Origin: Anaerolineae bacterium
GTDB taxonomy: Bacteria > Chloroflexota > Anaerolineae > B4-G1
Assembly (NCBI GenBank): GCA_027079895.1
Contig: JALWUZ010000124.1
Location: 1 to 7,926, forward strand
Direction: 5' to 3'
Length of the DNA: 7,926 bases
The notes beneath the pieces were generated by a model. The model was not told the origin of the DNA. It made no database searches and worked only from the letters and a program-made list of their open reading frames with translations. The position numbers and the translations under genes are program-made. Positions 1-5,022 of this stretch are shown one piece after another. Position 1 is the first letter of the stretch. Each line of letters starts with the position of its first letter.

Positions 1-98
1 GCGGTGGGCGATGGGGATGGAACCGCCGTTGGAGCAGGAGCGCACCCGGCCAGCAGGGCCGCTATCAACAAAAACAGGAGCAGGAAAGGCGTTTTCAT
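1..98 (-). CDS. lipoprotein, N-terminal part (cut by window edge)
   Basis: Only the first 32 complete codons are present; the gene continues beyond position 1. The start codon at 98-96 opens with a charged residue (MKTPF), then a run of Leu/Ile/Ala, then LLAGC, a classic lipobox with the lipidated Cys at residue 19, followed by an Ala/Pro/Thr/Ser-rich stretch typical of the flexible tether of bacterial lipoproteins. The product is therefore expected to be exported and anchored in the membrane by signal peptidase II processing. It begins 7 bases after the stop codon of the NfeD-type protease gene, so the two are very likely co-transcribed. No strong Shine-Dalgarno is visible (GGTGAAG overlaps the upstream stop), which suggests translational coupling. 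Nothing can be said about the function of the mature domain. Confidence in a lipoprotein start is high because lipobox, spacing and strand all agree. Confidence 0.8.
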   Translation of the reverse strand, partial: MKTPFLLLFLLIAALLAGCAPAPTAVPSPSPT

Positions 99-105
99 CG
101 GGACT

Positions 106-1422
106 TCACCGGGCAGTGGTGGTGACGGGCCGGACGCGCAGCCGCAGCCCCTCCACCGCCACGACCTCGACCTGTTCCCCGGCGGCGATGGGCGCGTCGG
201 CGACCGCGCTCCACAGTTCCCCGTCCAGCCAGACCGTTCCCTCCGGCGCGATGGGGGTGCGGACGACCGCCTGCCGTCCCACCAGGTTGGCGGCGCCCAG
301 CGCGGGCCGCATGCGCTGGGCGCTGAGCCCTTTGGCGACGACGAAGACGGAGAACGCGCCCACCAGCAGGGCCGTCGCCACCACCAGCGGGACGGAGATT
401 TTGCCGTAGGGGGAGCCGGTCGGTGTGTTGAAGAGTATCAGGGCCCCGGCGATGAGCACGCCGGTGCCGACGATGCTCAGGGCCTGGATGCCGGGAGTCT
501 GGATGTCGAGGAAGAAGAGCACGAAGGCGGTGGCGATGAGCACCAGGCCCAGCCAGTTGAGCGGCATGATGCTGATGGCGTAGGCGGCCAGGGCGAGGCA
601 GACCGTCCCCAGGAAGCCGGCCACCCAGCCGCCGGGGGCGGAAAGTTCGATGAAGATCAACTGGATGCCGACGACGAGGAGGATGAAGGCGATGTTGGGG
701 TTGATGAGCACGCTCAGCACCTGTTCGATGGCGGACATCGGCTCCTCATGCACCGTCGCCCCGGCGGTGTGGAGGGTCACTTCACCGCCGCCGAGGGGGA
801 CGGTGCGCCCGTCGAATTGGCGCAGGAGGTCGCCGATGTCCTCCGCGATCACGTCAATGACGCCCAGTTCGAGGGCCTCCTGCTCGTTGGCGGTCTCGCT
901 CTCGCGGATGGCCCGTTCGGCCCAGCGCACCGCGTCCTCGCCCCGGCGGGCGGCGAAGGTCTCGGCGTGCTCCACCATCACGTTGACTACTTTTTCGATC
1001 AGTTCGGGGTCCTGTTCCCCGCCGCCCGCGCTCACGGGATGGGCCGCGCCGATGGTCGTGTGCGGGGCCATCGCCGCGCCGGAGGCGGCCAGGGTGATCA
1101 GCGTGCCCGCCGAGGCGGCCATGCCCCCGCGCGGCCAGACGTAGACGATGACCGGCACGGGGGAGTTTTCCAGGGTCTCCATGATTTTGAGCGTCGCGTT
1201 CACGTCGCCGCCGGGGGTGTCGAGGAGGATGACGACGGCTACGGCGCCGTCCCGGTCGGCGGCCTGGATGCCGCGGGCGATGTAGTCGGCGGTCGCGCTG
1301 GAGATCGCCGCGTCAACGGTCAGGACGTGGACTTGGGGGCCGACCTGGGCCCCGACGGGGGAGGCCAGCAGCGTCCCCAGGATGAGCAACAGCCCCAGCC
1401 ATTTCCAGAATTTCATCACCAC
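106..1422 (-). CDS. nfeD: NfeD family membrane-bound ClpP-class serine protease (NfeD1b type)
   Basis: This 438-residue protein has the full layout of long NfeD proteins. Residues 1-25 are a signal peptide. Residues ~30-205 form a ClpP/SppA-like protease domain, with LDTPGGDV at 67-74 (oxyanion region) and the nucleophile Ser104 in AASAG. Lys144 in LIEKVVN is the likely general base; the Ser-Lys distance of 40 is close to that reported for the archaeal homologue PH1510 (S97/K138). Four to five membrane helices follow (~236-365), then a C-terminal OB-fold-like NfeD domain (~378-432). Family members cleave hydrophobic membrane-associated substrates such as stomatins. Three start codons lie in a row: GTG 1422, GTG 1419 and ATG 1416; the ATG gives the best signal peptide (MKFWKW), and AGGTGG just upstream is a poor ribosome site for all three. 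It follows the mutase gene by 19-25 bases. The usual stomatin/SPFH partner is not in the window; a lipoprotein gene follows instead. Confidence 0.93.
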   Translation of the reverse strand: MVMKFWKWLGLLLILGTLLASPVGAQVGPQVHVLTVDAAISSATADYIARGIQAADRDGAVAVVILLDTPGGDVNATLKIMETLENSPVPVIVYVWPRGGMAASAGTLITLAASGAAMAPHTTIGAAHPVSAGGGEQDPELIEKVVNVMVEHAETFAARRGEDAVRWAERAIRESETANEQEALELGVIDVIAEDIGDLLRQFDGRTVPLGGGEVTLHTAGATVHEEPMSAIEQVLSVLINPNIAFILLVVGIQLIFIELSAPGGWVAGFLGTVCLALAAYAISIMPLNWLGLVLIATAFVLFFLDIQTPGIQALSIVGTGVLIAGALILFNTPTGSPYGKISVPLVVATALLVGAFSVFVVAKGLSAQRMRPALGAANLVGRQAVVRTPIAPEGTVWLDGELWSAVADAPIAAGEQVEVVAVEGLRLRVRPVTTTAR

Positions 1423-1441
1423 CTGCCAATCCCGCCCACGC

Positions 1442-2863
1442 TCAACGCAGCCCGGCCAGTTGCAGCCCGGCGTCCAGCAGCGGTTGTACCCGCTCCTTGT
1501 CCGTCGTCTCGCAGTAGACGCGGATGATCGGTTCGGTGCCGGAGAAGCGGATGAGGAGCCAGCCGCCGTCTTCGAGGAGGTATTTGTAGCCGTCCAGGGT
1601 CACGATGTCGGCCACTTTCAGCCCGGCCAGCGTCTCCGGGTGGGCGGCGTCGAGGCGGGCCTTCGCCTCCGGCCGCTTCTCCGAGGGGAAACGGGTGTCC
1701 ACGCGGTCGTAGTAGTAGGAGGCTCCCAGTTTCTCGTACAGGTGGGCAATCAACTGGGCCGGTGATTTGCCCGTGCGCACCATCAGGTCGAGGAAAAAGA
1801 GGTTGCCCAGGATGCCGTCCCGCTCCGGCACCGAGCCCCGGAAGGCGTACCCGCCGCTTTCCTCGCCGCCGATGAGGGCGTCCACCTCCAACATCTTGGG
1901 CCCCACGTACTTGAACCCGACGCCGGTTTGGTAGACGGGCACGCCGTACATCTCGCCCAGCCGCTCCAACATCGAGGTGGTGGAGATGGTCTTGACGATC
2001 GGCCCGCGCTCGCCGCGTATCTCCAACAGGTAGTAGGCCAGCAGGGCGTAGACTTGCAGTTGGTTGACGAAGACGCCGTGCTCGTCGCCGATGCCCATCC
2101 GGTCGGCGTCGCCGTCCATTATCAGGCAGACGTCGTACCCGCCCGCGACGGTGCGCTGAAGGGCCACGTCCACGTTGGGCGGAATCGGCTCCGGGCGGGC
2201 CATCTCCGGGAAGAGGGGGTTGCGCTGATTGTGGATTTCGGTGACGCGGGTCTGGCCGCCGGCGAGGATGCGGGGGAACCAGCCGCTGCCGTTGCCCCAC
2301 ATCGGCTCGACGAGGATGTTCAGACCGGCCTCTTTGATGGGCGCGATGTCCACCAGTTTTTGGATGTGGGTCAGATAGGCCGGGACGGGGTCCCAGATTT
2401 GGATGCGTCCCTGGGCGCGGGCCTCCTCCAGATCCATCCGCTTGACCTCCTCGATCGGGGGGATGAGGGACTCGATCTCCCGCAGGCCGTCGGGGGCGAC
2501 GGCGGCTCCGTGCTCGTCGCGCACTTTGAAGCCGTTGTCCCAGGGAGGGTTGTGGCTGGCGGTGATGTTGACCGCGCCGGCGGCCTGCCGTTCGACGGCG
2601 GAGTAGGAGATCACCGGCGTAGGGGTGGCGGTCTCCGTCAGCCAGACGCGGAAGCCGTTGCCGGCCAGCACCTCGGCGACGGCGGCGCCGAAGTGTTCGG
2701 AGGCGAATCGCTTGTCGTAGCCGACGACGAGGTCGGCTCCGGCCTGGCCGTGGGCGGTGAGGTAGGCGGCGAATCCCTGGGCGCAGCGGCGCACGTTGTC
2801 GAAGGTGTAGTCCTCGGCGATGCGGCCTCGCCAGCCGTCGGTGCCGAAATGAATTTTTGCCAT
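1442..2863 (-). CDS. phosphoglucomutase / phosphomannomutase (alpha-D-phosphohexomutase)
   Basis: This 473-residue cytosolic enzyme interconverts hexose 1- and 6-phosphates. All four signatures of the alpha-D-phosphohexomutase superfamily are visible: FGTDGWRG near the start (6-13); the phosphoserine loop TASHNP with Ser103; the Mg2+ loop DGDADR (250-255); the sugar-specificity loop GEESGG (333-338); and the phosphate-binding loop RFSGTEP (439-445). Length is normal for the family. GEESGG resembles glucose-specific enzymes, but sharing a strand with a GDP-mannose dehydratase gene would equally suit a mannose-1-phosphate supplier, so the substrate is left open. AGGAGGA at 2875-2869, five bases before the ATG, fixes the start. 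The NfeD gene follows after 19-25 bases, an operon-like spacing. Upstream lies a hairpin-repeat spacer, so transcription either reads through from gmd or starts at a weak promoter that I could not identify. Confidence 0.93.
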   Translation of the reverse strand: MAKIHFGTDGWRGRIAEDYTFDNVRRCAQGFAAYLTAHGQAGADLVVGYDKRFASEHFGAAVAEVLAGNGFRVWLTETATPTPVISYSAVERQAAGAVNITASHNPPWDNGFKVRDEHGAAVAPDGLREIESLIPPIEEVKRMDLEEARAQGRIQIWDPVPAYLTHIQKLVDIAPIKEAGLNILVEPMWGNGSGWFPRILAGGQTRVTEIHNQRNPLFPEMARPEPIPPNVDVALQRTVAGGYDVCLIMDGDADRMGIGDEHGVFVNQLQVYALLAYYLLEIRGERGPIVKTISTTSMLERLGEMYGVPVYQTGVGFKYVGPKMLEVDALIGGEESGGYAFRGSVPERDGILGNLFFLDLMVRTGKSPAQLIAHLYEKLGASYYYDRVDTRFPSEKRPEAKARLDAAHPETLAGLKVADIVTLDGYKYLLEDGGWLLIRFSGTEPIIRVYCETTDKERVQPLLDAGLQLAGLR

Positions 2864-2868
2864 CTTTG

Positions 2869-2875
2869 TCCTCCT
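2869..2875 (-). promoter_or_regulatory. ribosome binding site of the hexose-phosphate mutase
   Basis: The minus strand reads AGGAGGA five bases ahead of the ATG at 2863-2861. It is a near-perfect Shine-Dalgarno and confirms the start codon. Confidence 0.85.
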
Positions 2876-2910
2876 GCTTTTGTGTGACGTGGATGTTTAC
2901 GGTCGCGGTT

Positions 2911-3087
2911 GCCCCCCACCAGGGCGGGCGCAGGGGCCACCCTTGCGGTGGCCCCCCACCAGGGCGGGCGCGAGGCCCGCCCCTACGGTGGCCCCGTCCG
3001 GGCGCGGTGGCCCCACCAGGGCGGGCGTAGGGGCCACCCTTGCGGTGGCCCCCACCAGGGCGGGCGCGAGGCCCGCCCCTACGGTTG
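2911..3087. repeat. tandem array of two alternating G+C-rich hairpin units
   Basis: An approximately 80-base composite is present twice (2911-2990 and 3010-3087), separated by a degenerate 19-base remnant. Each composite has two roughly 40-base units that share the flank CACCAGGGCGGGCG and the end GGTGGCCCC or a variant, but differ in the internal palindrome. Hairpin type 1 is GGGGCCACC-CTTGC-GGTGGCCCC (2933-2955 and 3030-3052, 9-bp stems). Hairpin type 2 is GGGCGGGC-GCGAG-GCCCGCCC (2962-2982 and 3058-3078, 8-bp stems). GGTGGCCCC occurs four times (2947, 2987, 3006, 3044). No open reading frame of credible character lies here. The array fills the gap between gmd and the mutase gene and overlaps the gmd stop codon. 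REP-like or BIME-like mobile palindromes are the likely class; transcribed, they would form strong RNA hairpins, but no T-tract follows, so they are not clear terminators. Confidence 0.9.
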
Positions 3088-4071
3088 CGTTGACCCTGCC
3101 GGGGCGGCGAGAGAGTTTTGTAAGAGCGTCAGGTCGGCCTGCACCATCATCTCGATCAGTTCCTCGAAGGAGACTTGCGGCTCCCAGCCCAGCACGCGGT
3201 GAGCCTTGCTGGGGTCGGCGACCAGTACGTCCACCTCAGCCGGGCGCATGAAACGGGGGTCCTGCTTCACGAAATCCTGCCAGTCGAGCCCCACAGAGCC
3301 GAAGGCGACCTCGCACAGTTCCCGCACGGAGTGGGTCTGGCCGGTGCCGACGACGTAATCGTCGGGGCCGTCCTGTTGGAGCATCAGCCACATCGCCCGC
3401 ACGTAATCTCCGGCAAAGCCCCAGTCCCGTTTCGAGTCCAGGTTGCCGAGGCGGAGTTCGTCGCTCAGCCCCAACTTGATCTTCGCCACGCCGTAGGTCA
3501 CTTTGCGGGTGACGAATTCCAGGCCGCGACGGGGGCTTTCGTGGTTGAACAGGATGCCGGAGACGGCGAAGAGGTCGTAGGACTCCCGATAGTTGACGGT
3601 GATCCAGTGGCCGTAGACTTTCGCCACGCCGTAGGGGGAGCGGGGGTAGAAGGGGGTCGTCTCCCGCTGGGGAGTCTCCCGCACGCGGCCAAACATCTCG
3701 CTGCTCGACGCCTGGTAGAAGCGGATGTGCCGATCCACCTTGCGGATGGCCTCCAACATCCGGGTGACGCCGAGGGCCGTCACTTCCCCGGTGAAGACCG
3801 GCTGCTCCCAGGAGGTGGGGACGAAGGACTGGGCGGCCAGGTTGTAGACCTCGTCCGGGTGGTGCTCCTGGAGGATGCTGATGAGGGAGCCCAAGTCCAG
3901 CAGGTCGCCGGAGACGAGGGTAATTTGGTCCTGGATGTGGCGGATGCGGGCGAAGTTGACGGTGCTCGAACGGCGCACCATCCCGATGACTTTGTAGCCC
4001 TTGCTCAGCAGAAATTCGGCTAGGTAAGAGCCGTCCTGCCCGGTGACGCCGGTAATCAGTGCGGTGGGCAT
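3079..4071 (-). CDS. gmd: GDP-mannose 4,6-dehydratase
   Basis: This 330-residue extended short-chain dehydrogenase converts GDP-D-mannose to GDP-4-keto-6-deoxymannose, the precursor of GDP-rhamnose, GDP-fucose and related surface sugars, in the cytosol with NADP. The Rossmann nucleotide loop GVTGQDG is at 8-14 and MVRRSS at 31-36. The catalytic residues are in SSSEMFG (Ser123, Glu125) and YGVAK (Tyr147, Lys151); Glu-to-Tyr spacing of 22 equals that in the E. coli enzyme (E134/Y156), with Ser in place of its Thr132. The GMD-typical stretch ESPRRGLEFVTRK is at 178-190. Length is normal for short bacterial GMDs. AGGAGGA at 4082-4076 overlaps the stop codon of the upstream nuclease gene, and only 9 bases separate the genes, so the two are translationally close and probably co-transcribed. 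The TAG stop lies inside the last unit of the hairpin-repeat array, so the final residues (QP) are repeat-derived. Confidence 0.95.
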   Translation of the reverse strand: MPTALITGVTGQDGSYLAEFLLSKGYKVIGMVRRSSTVNFARIRHIQDQITLVSGDLLDLGSLISILQEHHPDEVYNLAAQSFVPTSWEQPVFTGEVTALGVTRMLEAIRKVDRHIRFYQASSSEMFGRVRETPQRETTPFYPRSPYGVAKVYGHWITVNYRESYDLFAVSGILFNHESPRRGLEFVTRKVTYGVAKIKLGLSDELRLGNLDSKRDWGFAGDYVRAMWLMLQQDGPDDYVVGTGQTHSVRELCEVAFGSVGLDWQDFVKQDPRFMRPAEVDVLVADPSKAHRVLGWEPQVSFEELIEMMVQADLTLLQNSLAAPAGSTQP

Positions 4072-4075
4072 AGAA

Positions 4076-4082
4076 TCCTCCT
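4076..4082 (-). promoter_or_regulatory. ribosome binding site of gmd, overlapping the nuclease stop codon
   Basis: AGGAGGA on the minus strand lies 4-5 bases before the gmd ATG and shares bases with the TAG stop of the nuclease gene (4083-4081). Ribosomes finishing the nuclease would be placed on the gmd start. Confidence 0.85.
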
Positions 4083-5022
4083 AATCGCTGAAGTATCTTC
4101 GGGGTACATGCTCAAGCACGATGGGCTCCAGCATGTCCAGGTAGTGCAGGTTGATGAAGTAGTGGCACTCGCTGACCAGACGTTCCAAGTCTCGCTTTCG
4201 CGCCAGCCAGCCGCCTCCATCCACGAAATTGACGAACGCCCGCTTTTCCCCGTAGCGGAGATTGTGGTGACGGATGCGCTCGTAGGCGGAGAGCATATCC
4301 CTGGCTTTCGTCGTCTGTCCGCTGCTGGTCGTTTCCTGGAAGGAACTCATAACGATGACCCAGGGGTCGTCGAGCGAGGGAATGGCGAAATCAGTGTCCG
4401 TTTCGATGAACCGCGAGCGGCCCTTCTCGTATCCAACCCCGTGCTTCGCCTGGATGTCATCCAACTTCGCCTGGATTCGGGCTTCTACGGCGTGTCCTTT
4501 ACGCGCCCCGTAGGTGCCGATGAGAGCCCGCTTGTAACGAATCCGTCGCGCGGCCTGTGAACTGCCTTTGATCTCCCGATAGTTGAGCATATCCAGGTAG
4601 TAGGCCGGTATGTAGCGGGCCAGTTCCTCGTCCCGCCGGCCGTCAACCAACAACTCGGCTACCTGGCGGGCGAAGTCCGGCTCCGTCGCAATCCGCGATT
4701 TGATCTTCATGATGCTCCACTCGCCGTCGAATCCGCCGGGGATGCGCCCCAGACGGCGCAGCAGGGAAATGGTGCGCTTGAACTTCTCCTCGGAAAGTCC
4801 GATGTCCTTCAGAACAACGTCGAGACCGTTGGATTTCTGAGCGATGAACGCGGCGATGCTCTCCGGGGTGATCTCCGCCGTTTCGGACACGCGGTGATTG
4901 CTCGCTGTGTCCAGCAGTGCTTCGACCTCGGCTTCTATCTCCTGTTCCAGTGCCTCATCAATGAAAAACACTGTCGCCGTCTCCCATGCCTCGGAGAAAG
5001 AAATTTTGCGGGCCTCCATCAC
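4081..5022 (-). CDS. probable Type II restriction endonuclease
   Basis: This 313-residue protein is encoded directly after a DNA methyltransferase and overlaps its stop codon, the usual arrangement of a restriction-modification pair. The N-terminal ~100 residues are helical and charged. The C-terminal half has the ordering expected of a PD-(D/E)XK-like nuclease core: a helix with GHAVEARIQAKLDDI (176-190), then ETDTDFAIP (207-215) offering acidic residues Asp209/Asp211, then a hydrophobic strand VIVMSSFQE (222-230), then TTSSGQTTKARD (231-242), and a late DGGGWLARKRDL (268-279) like the DG-GW-R segment I recall from several restriction enzymes. A plain (D/E)xK is not visible after the strand, so the fold call is tentative. 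Start options are GTG 5022 (7 bases after GGAGG) and ATG 5019 (10 bases). Four 60-base lines counted in it average about 55% G+C against about 68% in three lines of the protease and mutase genes. The DNA target cannot be read. Confidence 0.72.
   Translation of the reverse strand: MMEARKISFSEAWETATVFFIDEALEQEIEAEVEALLDTASNHRVSETAEITPESIAAFIAQKSNGLDVVLKDIGLSEEKFKRTISLLRRLGRIPGGFDGEWSIMKIKSRIATEPDFARQVAELLVDGRRDEELARYIPAYYLDMLNYREIKGSSQAARRIRYKRALIGTYGARKGHAVEARIQAKLDDIQAKHGVGYEKGRSRFIETDTDFAIPSLDDPWVIVMSSFQETTSSGQTTKARDMLSAYERIRHHNLRYGEKRAFVNFVDGGGWLARKRDLERLVSECHYFINLHYLDMLEPIVLEHVPRRYFSD

Noticed and set aside
4..1527. Long plus-strand open frame opposite the NfeD gene
   Set aside because: The translation is low-complexity (Gly, Asp, Arg, His-rich) with no domain, while the minus strand holds a full NfeD protein. 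It is a GC-rich shadow frame.
1416..2300. Second minus-strand frame within the mutase gene, 294 codons, Arg/Pro-rich
   Set aside because: It runs out of frame through a gene with complete family motifs, and its composition is that of a shifted frame.
1928..2887. Plus-strand open frame opposite the mutase
   Set aside because: Asp/Gly/Val/His-rich shadow without motifs; the mutase on the other strand is certain.
2876..2910. Promoter for the mutase gene (TAAACA-like -10 on the minus strand)
   Set aside because: No acceptable -35 at a proper distance; the upstream bases are repeat sequence. Too weak to list.
2911..3087. CRISPR array
   Set aside because: The repeated units are adjacent and self-complementary, with no unique spacers of regular length and no cas genes nearby.
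2880..3251. Peptides encoded by the repeat region (TRAGARPAP-like)
   Set aside because: These are translations of the hairpin repeats themselves; nothing suggests a real protein.
3175..4023. Plus-strand open frame opposite gmd
   Set aside because: Composition is that of an antisense shadow, and gmd is certain.
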